A stretch of DNA of 64,000 nucleotides from positions 1 to 64,000 of the forward strand of contig CAUTYX010000005.1 in NCBI GenBank assembly GCA_963542695.1. The letters run 5' to 3'. Shown piece by piece: positions 24,412 to 33,619 of this stretch. Every line of letters starts with the position of its first letter. The first letter of the stretch is position 1. The notes beneath the pieces are model-generated. The model saw only the letters and a list, made by a program, of their open reading frames with translations. It was not told the DNA's origin and did not search any database. This stretch comes from RUG100 sp963542695 (GTDB lineage: Bacteria; Bacillota; Clostridia; Peptostreptococcales; Anaerovoracaceae). The position numbers were made by a program, and so were the translations under genes.

Positions 24412-26387
24412 AGGATGTAAAACGGGAAATGCAGCGGCGTATCGATGTATTAAACGAAGCGTCGCGTGCCTATTACAAAGAAAACAGCGAGGTTATGACC
24501 AACTTTGAATACGATAAATTATACGATGAGTTGGAAGAACTGGAAAAAACCTCCGGAATTATTTTGGTCGGCAGCCCTACCCAAAATGTAGGATACGAAG
24601 TGGCCAATGACTTGCCAAAAGAAAAGCACCCACAGAAAATGTTGTCCTTGGATAAGACCAAAGAGGTAGATGAACTGATGGCATGGCTGGGAGATCGATC
24701 CGGTATGCTCTCCTGGAAGCTGGACGGATTGACCGTTGTGTTGACCTTTGAAGAGGGAAAGCTCTCAAAGGCGGTAACTCGCGGCAATGGAGAGCTGGGG
24801 GAAGTGATTACTGCCAATGCCAGAACCTTTGTCAATGTACCTATGACTATTCCCTTTAAAGGCCGTCTTGTGATTCGCGGAGAAGCATATATTACCTACT
24901 CGGATTTTGAAGAAATCAACCGAAAAATTCCCGAGGCCAGTGCCAGATACAAGAATCCGCGAAATTTGTGCAGCGGCTCTGTTCGACAGCTAAACAGTGC
25001 CATTACGGCAGAGCGAAAAGTGCACTTTAATGCCTTTACCCTGACGGAAGCAGAAGGAGAAGGGGCACCGGAATACTCCCTCCACAGCCAGCAGCTACAA
25101 TGGCTGACACAGCAAGGCTTTGAAGTTGTTTACTATAAAATGGTAACGGCTAAGGATATTCCCGCAGCGGTAGAATGGTTCTCTAAGGAAATATTTACAT
25201 ACAATATTCCATCGGATGGACTGGTAATAACTTTTGACGATATTGCTTATGGAAAATCCTTAGGAACCACTGCCAAATTCCCAAAGGATGCCCTTGCCTT
25301 CAAATGGCAAGATGAAACGGCGTTGACCTATTTGCGCAAGATTCAGTGGAGTCCCAGTCGTACCGGTTTGATCAACCCCATTGCAGTATTTGATCCGGTG
25401 GAGCTGGAAGGCACCACAGTTTCTCGAGCATCGGTACACAACATTAGTGTAATGAAGGATTTGAAGTTGGGAATCGGAGATGAAATTTCTGTATATAAGG
25501 CCAATATGATTATTCCGCAAATCGCAGAAGATTTGACCGCTAGCGGATATATTCCATTGCCGGAGGCATGTCCTGCTTGTGGCGGTTCTGTAGAAGTGCG
25601 AAAAGATGCCGGTACAGAAGAACTGTATTGTCTCAATGAACATTGCCCGGCAAAGGAGATAAAAAGCTTTGCCCTCTTTGTTTCCCGTGTAGGATTAAAT
25701 ATTGAAGGACTGTCTGAGGCTACTTTGGAAAAATTTGTAGGACAGGGATTTATTGGAGAATTTGCGGATATCTTTCAATTAGAACGATACAAAGATCAGA
25801 TTATCGCTATGGAAGGGATGGGGGAAAAGTCTTTTGCCAATTTGCAAGCTTCCATTAATAACGCAAGAACCACCACCTGCCAGCGGCTTCTATGTGCCAT
25901 AGGTATTACCGGAATCGGTCCTGCCAATGCTCGAAACATCAGTCGCTTTTGCGGAAACAGCTGGGAAAAGATTCAAGCATTGACAAAAGATGAGCTACTG
26001 TCAATTGAAGGCGTAGGCGATGTTTTGGCTGCGGCTTTTGAGGGATGGTTTCAAGACGAAAACCACAAAAAACAAGTGGCCGACTTGCTGGAACAACTAT
26101 CTTTTGAAGAAGCTTCCGCAACGCAAGAAGATGCCGCTTTATCGGGAATGACTTTTGTTATTACAGGGTCATTGCAGCATTTTGAGAATAGAGATAGGCT
26201 AAAGGAACGGTTGCAGACTTTGGGAGCTGCAGTGGCAGGATCTGTCAGCAAAAAAACATCGTATTTAATCAATAACGACATAGAGTCTACTTCTTCTAAA
26301 AATAAGAAAGCTCGCCAAGAAGGAGTTGCCATTATTTCAGAAAAAGAATTGTTGGAAAAATTTCCTCAAATAAAGGAGGAAGCATAA
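24408..26387 (+). CDS. ligA: NAD-dependent DNA ligase
   Basis: Seals nicks during replication and repair using NAD. At 659 aa it is full length: the Ia and adenylation domains have the AMP-lysine Lys104 (SWKLDGL). The OB fold follows, then a four-Cys zinc finger (CPACGG, later CLNEHC), helix-hairpin-helix repeats (IGITGIGPANA, LSIEGVGDVLA) and a C-terminal BRCT domain (MTFVITGSL). It is translationally coupled to pcrA, and its stop overlaps the ATG of the next gene by one base. Confidence 0.97.
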   Translation: MKDVKREMQRRIDVLNEASRAYYKENSEVMTNFEYDKLYDELEELEKTSGIILVGSPTQNVGYEVANDLPKEKHPQKMLSLDKTKEVDELMAWLGDRSGMLSWKLDGLTVVLTFEEGKLSKAVTRGNGELGEVITANARTFVNVPMTIPFKGRLVIRGEAYITYSDFEEINRKIPEASARYKNPRNLCSGSVRQLNSAITAERKVHFNAFTLTEAEGEGAPEYSLHSQQLQWLTQQGFEVVYYKMVTAKDIPAAVEWFSKEIFTYNIPSDGLVITFDDIAYGKSLGTTAKFPKDALAFKWQDETALTYLRKIQWSPSRTGLINPIAVFDPVELEGTTVSRASVHNISVMKDLKLGIGDEISVYKANMIIPQIAEDLTASGYIPLPEACPACGGSVEVRKDAGTEELYCLNEHCPAKEIKSFALFVSRVGLNIEGLSEATLEKFVGQGFIGEFADIFQLERYKDQIIAMEGMGEKSFANLQASINNARTTTCQRLLCAIGITGIGPANARNISRFCGNSWEKIQALTKDELLSIEGVGDVLAAAFEGWFQDENHKKQVADLLEQLSFEEASATQEDAALSGMTFVITGSLQHFENRDRLKERLQTLGAAVAGSVSKKTSYLINNDIESTSSKNKKARQEGVAIISEKELLEKFPQIKEEA

Positions 26388-27394
26388 TGATATTGCCTGT
26401 TGGGAAACTGGATAGTAAGCTTTTGGAAAACATAGTCTTTGATAAAATTCGGTTCAAGCGACCGGAAGTTTTGGTGCGGCCGGGGATTGGTGAAGATTGT
26501 GCAGTGGTGGATTTTGGCAAGTATGAGTGCGTCATGTCTACCGATCCGATTACCGCCAGCGTTGCCGATATTGGACGATTGGCCATTCATATTTCCTGCA
26601 ACGATGTGGCAAGTAACGGAGTAGAGCCGATAGGCATTATGTTGGCAGTTATGTTGCCGGTAGGGACGACAAAAGAGCAGGTGGAAACCATCATGAACCA
26701 AGCGGCCACCGCCAGCGAAAAAGTAGGAGTGGAAATTATCGGTGGCCATACGGAAATTACACCGGCTGTATCTTCTCCTGTCATTGTTTCCACTGCCTTT
26801 GGGCGTAGTTTGGCAAATTCTTCTGCCAAAGACGACACCGGGATAATGCAGCCGGGCGATCGGATTTTGATGACCAAATGGGCAGGACTCGAGGGAACAG
26901 GTATTATCGCTTGTGACTACCAAGACCAGCTGAAAGATGTGTTGACAGAAGAAGAACTGACTATGGGAGAAAATATGCTGGACTATGTCAGCGTTGTAAA
27001 AGAAGGGGTCACAGCCGGGAAGATAGGCACCCATGGTATGCATGATATTACCGAAGGTGGTCTGCTGGGTGCGGTCTGGGAGATGTGCCATGTTGGAAAA
27101 GTGGGAGCAAGAATTCATCAAGATAAGGTTGTCATTTCTCCTATAACCGAAAAATTGTGCCGTCATTATGGCATCAATCCTTTACGGCTTATTTCCAGTG
27201 GATGCATGCTTATTATCGCAGCCGGCACCCGGGCAGAACGGATTAAAAAGGCACTTTTAACACAGGAAATTACTGTGGCAGACATCGGGGAAATCACAAC
27301 AGCAACAGAGGGAATATACTTGGAAAAAGACGGCGTGAGAGAGGCAATCCTACCACCGACAGCAGATGAACTTTACAAGGTTGTAGCCCGCTGA
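26387..27394 (+). CDS. AIR synthase/HypE-like ATP-binding protein
   Basis: A 335-residue member of the PurM-like superfamily, with GIGEDCAVVD near the N-terminus, STDPITASVADIGRLAIHISCNDVA, GGHTEITP and the C-terminal SSGCMLIIA. The closest architecture is the HypE-related AIR synthase family common in anaerobes, not PurM itself. It lacks the C-terminal PRTxC-type Cys of true HypE, so hydrogenase maturation cannot be assumed. Downstream of ligA by one overlapping base. The promoter of the SRP RNA is embedded in its last codons. Confidence 0.8.
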   Translation: MILPVGKLDSKLLENIVFDKIRFKRPEVLVRPGIGEDCAVVDFGKYECVMSTDPITASVADIGRLAIHISCNDVASNGVEPIGIMLAVMLPVGTTKEQVETIMNQAATASEKVGVEIIGGHTEITPAVSSPVIVSTAFGRSLANSSAKDDTGIMQPGDRILMTKWAGLEGTGIIACDYQDQLKDVLTEEELTMGENMLDYVSVVKEGVTAGKIGTHGMHDITEGGLLGAVWEMCHVGKVGARIHQDKVVISPITEKLCRHYGINPLRLISSGCMLIIAAGTRAERIKKALLTQEITVADIGEITTATEGIYLEKDGVREAILPPTADELYKVVAR

Positions 27395-27400
27395 TATAAT
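27372..27400 (+). promoter_or_regulatory. Strong promoter of the SRP RNA gene
   Basis: TTTACA (27372-27377) and TATAAT (27395-27400) are separated by exactly 17 bases. The -35 lies inside the 3' end of the preceding coding sequence. Confidence 0.8.
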
Positions 27401-27429
27401 GGGATGAATAAATTGTCTTTTGACAGCTT

Positions 27430-27535
27430 CGCATGGATGGATTGGGTCCTGCGCAATAGGACACTGTGAACCTTGTCAGGTCCGGAAGGAAGCAGCAATA
27501 AGCAGACCCTCCTATGTGCCGCAGGTTAGCCTTCT
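27430..27535 (+). ncRNA. ffs: Signal recognition particle RNA (4.5S-like, small bacterial type)
   Basis: The conserved core GTCAGGTCCGGAAGGAAGCAGC spans 27475-27496 and forms the Ffh-binding asymmetric and symmetric loops. Flanking helices are present: CCTGCG/CGCAGG (27448-27453 with 27520-27525) and ATAGGA/TCCTAT (27456-27461 with 27510-27515). It is about 100 bases without the Alu-like domain of Bacillus scRNA. The place just before dnaX is conserved across Firmicutes. Exact ends are uncertain by about 10 bases. The stretch from here to dnaX holds only a weak GC stem and a T-run near 27565-27571. Confidence 0.95.
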
Positions 27536-27629
27536 TCGTTCCTGCGGGGCTTTCAAAGGGCAATTTTTTTCTATCAACATGGGACACTGAAAAGTTACAA
27601 GGAAAGACTAAAAAGACTAAGGAGCTAGC

Positions 27630-29276
27630 ATGTACAAAGCTATTTACAGAGAATACCGGCCGGAAGTGTTTTCTTCTATGCTGGGGCAGGATCACATTGT
27701 GCGGATTCTGGAAAATCAAATCGCAGGAAACTCTGTTAGTCATGCATATCTTTTTTGTGGAACCAGAGGAACCGGGAAAACCACTACGGCACGTCTTTTG
27801 GCAAAAGCGGTTAATTGTCTTTCTGATGACGCGAAACCTTGTGGCGTGTGCGCCAACTGTCAGGCCATAAAGGAAGGGAATTTTGTTGATTTAATTGAAC
27901 TGGATGCCGCTTCCAACAATGGTATTAATGATATTCGTGAGCTTAGGGAAAGTGTAGAATATGCACCGGTAGTGGGTAAAAAGAAAGTGTACATCATAGA
28001 CGAAGTACATATGTTATCGACATCTGCCTTTAATGCTTTGCTAAAGACGTTGGAGGAGCCTCCGGCAACGGTGATGTTTATTTTGTGTACCACGGAACCG
28101 GAAAAATTACCGGCTACAATTTTATCCCGCTGTATGCGAATGGATTTTCGTCGCGTATCAGAAGGTGTCTTAATTGATGCAATGAAAAACGTATGTGAAG
28201 ATAAGAATGTTACACTGGAAGATGGTGCGTTATCATTGATTGCGGCCAATGCAGATGGATCTGTTCGTGATTGCATGACGTTACTGGAACAATGCATTGC
28301 CGGCCGGCAAGGCAGCATTAGTCGTGAGGATGTGTTGTCATCCCTTGGTATGGCAGGGGAAGAATCTTACGTGACACTCACAGAGGCTGTTATGAATGGC
28401 GATACAACCGGTGGGATTTTGCACATTGCTTCCATGTTGGAGCAAGGTCTGGATGCCCGGCAAATTCTTCGTGGCTGGATGAATCATTACCGGAATTTGA
28501 TGCTGACTAAATTCTTGGACAATCCCCAAGACAGTTTGAATATGTCTCTGGAAAATGTAGAGCGCATCGAGAGACAGGCGCAAGGGTTATCCATGGATGA
28601 TATTGACCGAGCCATAATGGAAATCACGAAAACGCTGGAAGAAACAAGACTTTCTTCCAGACCAAGAATATTGCTGGAAGTTTGCTTCGTTCGTTTGGCT
28701 ACGGCAAAAAGAACCCAAACAGCTTTTACAACCGGCAGCAATATATCAAAGGGACCTGAAAGGGACAACAACAGTGCCGATGAGAAACCTAGTCTGGCGC
28801 AGACAGAGGCAGAACCAAAAACGGTCGAAAAAACAACGACAAAAGTGGCGATAAAGGCAGTAGAAAAGGAAGCTTTATCGAAAGAGGAAAAAGCAGTAGA
28901 ACATACGCAGGAAGCGCATAGTCTGCCACAGCAAGAACAACAACAGGAACAACTGGAAGAACTATGGGATCGAGTACTGGATAAAGGGGAGCAGCAACTA
29001 GGCGGTATGTTTAATTTGGTTCGTGCCAATGTACAGCCTATGAAAATCAACGATGAAGAATTGGCTGTACTGGCTTCCGGTCTTGCCTCCGGTATGCTGG
29101 AACAACACAAATATGAAATCGAGGAGTTTGTTGCACAGGTTGGCGGACGACCGCGGCGACTTGTGATAAAGGATGAGACCGATAGCAAAGAAGAGAACAC
29201 CACAGATGCGGAGAGCCTAGCCAAAGAAATTCGTACCAAGCTGGGAGTTGCCAAAGTTGATATCGTGGATGAATAG
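27630..29276 (+). CDS. dnaX: DNA polymerase III gamma/tau subunit
   Basis: Clamp-loader ATPase, 548 aa. The N-terminal AAA+ module has FCGTRGTGKTTTARLLAK (Walker A), a four-Cys zinc site (CLSDDAKPCGVCANC), YIIDEVHMLS (Walker B) and the SRC arginine-finger motif (TILSRCMRM). A low-complexity linker rich in Glu, Lys and Gln (about 370-445) precedes a C-terminal tau-like domain. No obvious programmed frameshift slip site (A-rich heptamer) was seen. It heads the dnaX-ybaB-recR cluster. Confidence 0.97.
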   Translation: MYKAIYREYRPEVFSSMLGQDHIVRILENQIAGNSVSHAYLFCGTRGTGKTTTARLLAKAVNCLSDDAKPCGVCANCQAIKEGNFVDLIELDAASNNGINDIRELRESVEYAPVVGKKKVYIIDEVHMLSTSAFNALLKTLEEPPATVMFILCTTEPEKLPATILSRCMRMDFRRVSEGVLIDAMKNVCEDKNVTLEDGALSLIAANADGSVRDCMTLLEQCIAGRQGSISREDVLSSLGMAGEESYVTLTEAVMNGDTTGGILHIASMLEQGLDARQILRGWMNHYRNLMLTKFLDNPQDSLNMSLENVERIERQAQGLSMDDIDRAIMEITKTLEETRLSSRPRILLEVCFVRLATAKRTQTAFTTGSNISKGPERDNNSADEKPSLAQTEAEPKTVEKTTTKVAIKAVEKEALSKEEKAVEHTQEAHSLPQQEQQQEQLEELWDRVLDKGEQQLGGMFNLVRANVQPMKINDEELAVLASGLASGMLEQHKYEIEEFVAQVGGRPRRLVIKDETDSKEENTTDAESLAKEIRTKLGVAKVDIVDE

Positions 29277-29330
29277 AAAATCAATAACTGAAAATACATA
29301 GTTGAAACAAATATAGGAGGTGTAACCAAT

Positions 29331-29687
29331 ATGGGAAGAGGAATGCGTGCCGGCAAAAAGCAAAAGGCTCCGGCAATGAATCAAAAACAGCAAATGGCAC
29401 AAATGCAGGCGCTGCAGCGTCAGATGGACGAAACACAGGAAAAGATTAATCAAATGGAACAGACGGCCAGTTCCGGCGGCGGAGCTGTATCCGTAACGGT
29501 AACCGGAGACAAACAGGTAAAGTCCATTGATTTGAAACCGGAAGTAGTAGATCCGGATGATATTGAGATGCTTCAGGATTTGATTCTGACAGCTGTTAAC
29601 GAGGCTATGCGTCAGCTGGAAGAAGTCTCTCAGCAAGAAATGGAAAAACTGACAGCCGGTCTGGGTCTGCCTCCGGGAATGCTCTAA
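29331..29687 (+). CDS. YbaB/EbfC-family nucleoid-associated protein
   Basis: A 118-residue DNA-binding protein that forms tweezer-like dimers. The family pattern is visible: an N-terminal helix with Met- and Gln-rich repeats (QKQQMAQMQALQRQM), the central GGGAVSVTVTGDKQVKSIDL and the C-terminal PEVVDPDDIEML. It has an AGGAGGTG ribosome site and sits between dnaX and recR as in most bacteria. Confidence 0.94.
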   Translation: MGRGMRAGKKQKAPAMNQKQQMAQMQALQRQMDETQEKINQMEQTASSGGGAVSVTVTGDKQVKSIDLKPEVVDPDDIEMLQDLILTAVNEAMRQLEEVSQQEMEKLTAGLGLPPGML

Positions 29688-29690
29688 ATT

Positions 29691-30293
29691 ATGGCTCGTT
29701 ATGCAAGACCCTTAAACCAACTGATTTCACAGTTGTCAAAATTACCGGGAATCGGTGGAAAGACAGCCCAGCGATTGGCTTTTTATATCATGAATATGGA
29801 AGAACGAGAAGCTCTTTCTCTGGCCGACTCCATTAGGCAAGCTAGAGAAAAGATGCACTACTGTTCTATTTGCGGTAATTTGACAGATCAAGATCCTTGT
29901 GAGATTTGTCAGGATTCTCGCCGGGATCCCGGTGTTCTCTGCGTGGTGGAGCAGCCGCAGGATATAATGGCCATGGAGAGAATGAAAGAATATACCGGCC
30001 GTTATCATGTGCTTCATGGAGTAATTTCTCCTATGGATGGAATCGGTCCTGAAGACATCAATTTGAAATCCCTGATTCTTCGTCTGCAAAAGGAGGATGC
30101 CGTTAAAGAGGTTATTTTGGCTACCAATCCCAATATTGAAGGAGAGGCAACGGCCATGTACATTGCTAAACTACTAAAACCTTCCGGCATTAAGGTGAGT
30201 CGTATCGCTCACGGCATTCCTGTAGGCGGCGATTTAGAATACGCCGATGAAGTAACGTTGTTAAAGGCTATGGAAGGACGACAAACATTGTAG
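29691..30293 (+). CDS. recR: Recombination protein RecR
   Basis: Works with RecO and RecF to load RecA at gaps. The 200-residue protein has an N-terminal helix-hairpin-helix (LSKLPGIGGKTAQRLAF), a four-Cys zinc finger (CSICGNLTDQDPCEIC), a Toprim domain (LCVVEQPQDIMAME) and a C-terminal Walker-B-like IAHGIPVGGDLEYAD. It starts three bases after the ybaB stop. Confidence 0.97.
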   Translation: MARYARPLNQLISQLSKLPGIGGKTAQRLAFYIMNMEEREALSLADSIRQAREKMHYCSICGNLTDQDPCEICQDSRRDPGVLCVVEQPQDIMAMERMKEYTGRYHVLHGVISPMDGIGPEDINLKSLILRLQKEDAVKEVILATNPNIEGEATAMYIAKLLKPSGIKVSRIAHGIPVGGDLEYADEVTLLKAMEGRQTL

Positions 30294-30310
30294 CAGATTG
30301 AGAATACAGA

Positions 30311-30348
30311 AAACAACAACGAGGAGTTTTACTCCTCGTGTTTTGTTC
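30311..30348 (+). terminator. Bidirectional terminator between recR and the PHP gene
   Basis: CGAGGAGT and ACTCCTCG (30320-30327 with 30331-30338) are flanked by A-rich and T-rich sequence on each side, so the hairpin can serve both strands. It overlaps the last codons of the minus-strand gene. Confidence 0.8.
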
Positions 30349-31108
30349 GTAGTGCTTGTCTTTTTCGATATGGTTTTAGAATTTTGCTAATACCTTGGTT
30401 GTAGACTTTAAATCCTAAGACACCTAGCTGTGAATCCTTCATCTTGCTACGCGTAGTGGCTTTTCGCTCAATACCGTTGGTATCGATGATGCGATTTTCC
30501 TTAATGGCGGTAATTAAATCGTTGTTACAACGGACATTGTAATCAATATCCGTGTATCCCATGCCAATGTATTTTTCATCGTGGGCATCGGTTCCGCCGG
30601 TGCCTACTTTTCCGTATTTTCCGGCCATCTTGTGAGCCAGCATGTTGGAAAGAGGTGATTCGCACGTATTAAAGGTTTCGATGAAATCAAATTCATGGAT
30701 AACGTTAGGATGTTTTGCAAGGAATCCAAAGAGCATGGCGGAGGAACTGCGGACGCCATAGGGGTGAGCCGGTCCCAGAATACCGCCATTTCCATGGACA
30801 ATGGAAATCAGTCGTGCAAGGCGCATTCCGCGAATGGTCAGCACCTTCAAATAAAGATCGTCCGGCATCACAACAATAAAGTGACCGGCATCTCTTGTAT
30901 CGTATTCAATTCCTCGTAAAACAACAAAATCTTTATATTTTGTATCGTCCTTGATACGGTCCCAGTAACGACAAGCGCGATAGCTGTCATGGTCGGTAAT
31001 CATCATTCCGTCAAAGTCTTGAATTTGAAGAAGCTCAATAAACCGTTCCAGGGTCACGCGTGAGTCGATGGATCCGCCTTTGACGTGGCAGTGTAAGTCA
31101 AATCTCAT
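30329..31108 (-). CDS. PHP-domain metal-dependent phosphoesterase-like protein
   Basis: A 259-residue PHP-superfamily protein starting MRFDLHCHVKGGS. The first metal-binding HxH motif, DHDSYRACRYWD, GIEYDTRDAGHFIV, GPAHPYG and GGTDAHDEKYIGMG cover the expected metal ligands. Substrates of stand-alone PHP proteins vary (histidinol phosphate, nucleotides); none can be assigned here. The start is placed at 31108 because the upstream in-frame extension lacks a ribosome site and family similarity. Confidence 0.85.
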   Translation of the reverse strand: MRFDLHCHVKGGSIDSRVTLERFIELLQIQDFDGMMITDHDSYRACRYWDRIKDDTKYKDFVVLRGIEYDTRDAGHFIVVMPDDLYLKVLTIRGMRLARLISIVHGNGGILGPAHPYGVRSSSAMLFGFLAKHPNVIHEFDFIETFNTCESPLSNMLAHKMAGKYGKVGTGGTDAHDEKYIGMGYTDIDYNVRCNNDLITAIKENRIIDTNGIERKATTRSKMKDSQLGVLGFKVYNQGISKILKPYRKRQALRTKHEE

Positions 31109-31224
31109 GGTATCGCCCCACTTTCTGCTTCTATGATACTCTTTCGGCGAAAAAAACTCAAGAAGAGGCAAAGGAAACTGTTGTGTGGTATTATCAAAGA
31201 GAGGGAAAACGAGGGAGGCTTGTA

Positions 31225-32709
31225 ATGGTTGCTTTATTGGGATACGGAAGTGGAACAATTTTTTTTACTATATGGATTACGATATTATATATTGCAAACT
31301 TTGCCATTGCGGTAATGATTATTTTCCACGAAAGTAAAAATCCGGATGCTACCATGTCGTGGATACTGGTGCTGTTTTTAGTGCCGATTTTAGGGATTAT
31401 TTTATATGTTTTGTTTTCGCAGAATATTTCTCGAAAGAGAATTTTTACGTTGACCAAAAATGAGGCTCATTTAATGACTTCGGCGCTGCGAAAACAAGAA
31501 GCGGCCATTGCAAAGGGATCCTATCCTTTTGACTTGTCGGTGGCAGAAAAGTGGAAAGATTTAATTCGTCTAAATCAAGTCTACGGTCGTGCCTACTATT
31601 CTCAGGACAACCAAATGACTATCCAGACCAGTGGTCGGCAATTGGCAGATGTAATGTACCGGGACATTGCAGAGGCTAAGGAAAGCATTCACATTATGTT
31701 TTTCATTATTAAGCCGGATGAAGAAGGGAAACGGCTGGTGGATGCTCTGACTACTAAGGCCTTAGAAGGCGTGAAGGTGCGTCTATTGGTGGATGCCTTA
31801 GGGAGTCGACATTTTTCGGATCGGATGGTTACGAAATTGATTGCAGCCGGTGGAGAATTCGCCACTTTCTTTCCGCCAAAATTCAGGCTTTTTCGCTATG
31901 TAAACCCGAAATTGAATTTTCGTAATCACCGCAAGCTTATGGTAATTGATAACACCATTGGATACATTGGCGGCTTTAATATTGCCAGAGAATATATGGG
32001 AGCCAAAAAGAAATTCGGCTTTTGGCGTGATACTCATGCGCGCATTGAAGGCGGTGCAGTGCAGGATATAAATTTACGTTTTTTGCAAGACTGGAGAGCC
32101 AGCAGCAAGGAAAAGGTGGATTTGTCCGGGGTATTCTTTGAGCCGGAAAAAGTAGCCGGAACCACAGGTATGCAGATTGTATCTTGCGGCCCGGAGACAC
32201 AGCACGATGAAGTAAAGCGAGCCTTTATGAAAATGATTACCTCAGCAAGAAAGAATATCTACATTCAAACACCGTATTTTGTACCGGATGGTCCGATTTT
32301 AGAATCTTTAAAAATGGCAGCCTTATCCGGAGTGGATGTGCGGATTATGATTCCTTGCCGTCCGGATCATATTTTCGTATACTGGGCCACCTACAAATAC
32401 TGTGGTGAGTTGCTAAACGATGGAGGTCGGATTTTCATCTATGACAATGGATTCCTTCATTCCAAAACCATGGTGGTAGATGGAGAAGTAGCAACCATTG
32501 GATCCACCAACTTTGATGTTCGCAGCTTCAAATTGAATTTTGAGTGCAACAGCTTTATCTACGATGAACGGGAAGCAAAGAAGATGGAAGCCATCTTTGA
32601 AAAGGATATGGAACATGGACATGAATTAACGCAGGAATTATACGATCAACGATCTTTGTGGATTCGCATTAAAGAGCCTATTGCCAGGCTATTATCCAAT
32701 GTGCTTTAA
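31225..32709 (+). CDS. cls: Cardiolipin synthase
   Basis: Joins two phosphatidylglycerol molecules into cardiolipin at the membrane. About 494 residues: two N-terminal membrane helices, then two phospholipase-D HKD motifs (NHRKLMVIDNTIGYIGG and HSKTMVVDGEVATIGSTNFD). ATG 31225 is chosen because GGGAGG lies six bases upstream; the longer in-frame reading from 31183 has no ribosome site. Transcribed divergently from the PHP gene. Confidence 0.95.
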   Translation: MVALLGYGSGTIFFTIWITILYIANFAIAVMIIFHESKNPDATMSWILVLFLVPILGIILYVLFSQNISRKRIFTLTKNEAHLMTSALRKQEAAIAKGSYPFDLSVAEKWKDLIRLNQVYGRAYYSQDNQMTIQTSGRQLADVMYRDIAEAKESIHIMFFIIKPDEEGKRLVDALTTKALEGVKVRLLVDALGSRHFSDRMVTKLIAAGGEFATFFPPKFRLFRYVNPKLNFRNHRKLMVIDNTIGYIGGFNIAREYMGAKKKFGFWRDTHARIEGGAVQDINLRFLQDWRASSKEKVDLSGVFFEPEKVAGTTGMQIVSCGPETQHDEVKRAFMKMITSARKNIYIQTPYFVPDGPILESLKMAALSGVDVRIMIPCRPDHIFVYWATYKYCGELLNDGGRIFIYDNGFLHSKTMVVDGEVATIGSTNFDVRSFKLNFECNSFIYDEREAKKMEAIFEKDMEHGHELTQELYDQRSLWIRIKEPIARLLSNVL

Positions 32710-32758
32710 TAGAAAAAATAAAATATAACTACGTACACGATTACTGAAGGAAAACTGT

Positions 32759-33475
32759 ATGAGAAATAAGCAAAACGTTTCTATGATGATATTTTTACTG
32801 TTGATGCTGTGGATGTCAGCTGACTCTATTCGCAGCCAGGGCATTGCCAATTGGTTTGTGGCAGAGTTATTGATGATTCCGGGCATTGTCATTGGCTTGT
32901 CTTTCCATGAATTTGCTCATGCCTTTGCCTCTGATAAATTGGGCGATCCGCTGCCGAAGTTACAAGGGCGTGTGACCATTAATCCTATGGCACACATTGA
33001 ATGGACCGGATTTTTAGCCTTGATTTTTGTTGGTTTTGGATGGGGCAAGCCGGTAGAAATTGATTCCCGCAATTACAAAAGACCACGGCGGGATGAATTC
33101 ATCGTTGCTTTTGCCGGCGTATTGATGAACCTGGTACTGGCCATTGTCTTTACCTTGATTCTAAAGGTGTATTTAATCGGTTTTCCATCCGCTTTTATGG
33201 CACAAGGAACGCTGGTGGGTATCATTGGCACCATGATTTACAATATCATTCTCATAAATCTGGTGTTGATGATTTTTAACTTAATCCCGATTCCGCCGCT
33301 AGATGGATTTAACATTATCACCCAGATATTTGATTTGAAAAAATACAGTTGGTGGTATCAACTTTACCAATATGGATTTTTTATCCTACTGGCATTAATC
33401 TTATTTAACTTTACAGGACGTATCTTGACACCAGGTGTAAACTTCTTCTGGAATATCTTGTCAAGTATTTTGTAG
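32759..33475 (+). CDS. Site-2 protease-like membrane metalloprotease (M50 family)
   Basis: A 238-residue membrane protein with four to five hydrophobic segments. The zinc motif SFHEFAHAFASDKLGD (HExxH) lies in the first half and the NLIPIPPLDGF motif with the third ligand Asp in the second. These minimal M50 proteins cleave within membranes; the substrate is unknown. A long imperfect hairpin (about 33491-33531) follows but lacks a T-run. Confidence 0.88.
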   Translation: MRNKQNVSMMIFLLLMLWMSADSIRSQGIANWFVAELLMIPGIVIGLSFHEFAHAFASDKLGDPLPKLQGRVTINPMAHIEWTGFLALIFVGFGWGKPVEIDSRNYKRPRRDEFIVAFAGVLMNLVLAIVFTLILKVYLIGFPSAFMAQGTLVGIIGTMIYNIILINLVLMIFNLIPIPPLDGFNIITQIFDLKKYSWWYQLYQYGFFILLALILFNFTGRILTPGVNFFWNILSSIL

Positions 33476-33619
33476 CCAAAAGGTCTTTTTCGAAGAAATC
33501 ATGAAGCTTTTGTGAAAAGAAATGATTCTTCACACAACAAAATTAGTAGGGTGCTATAATCACAACCGTAGTTCAGATTATTGAGAGTGTAGGTGAGAAT
33601 GAGAGGGGAGATTAGTACC

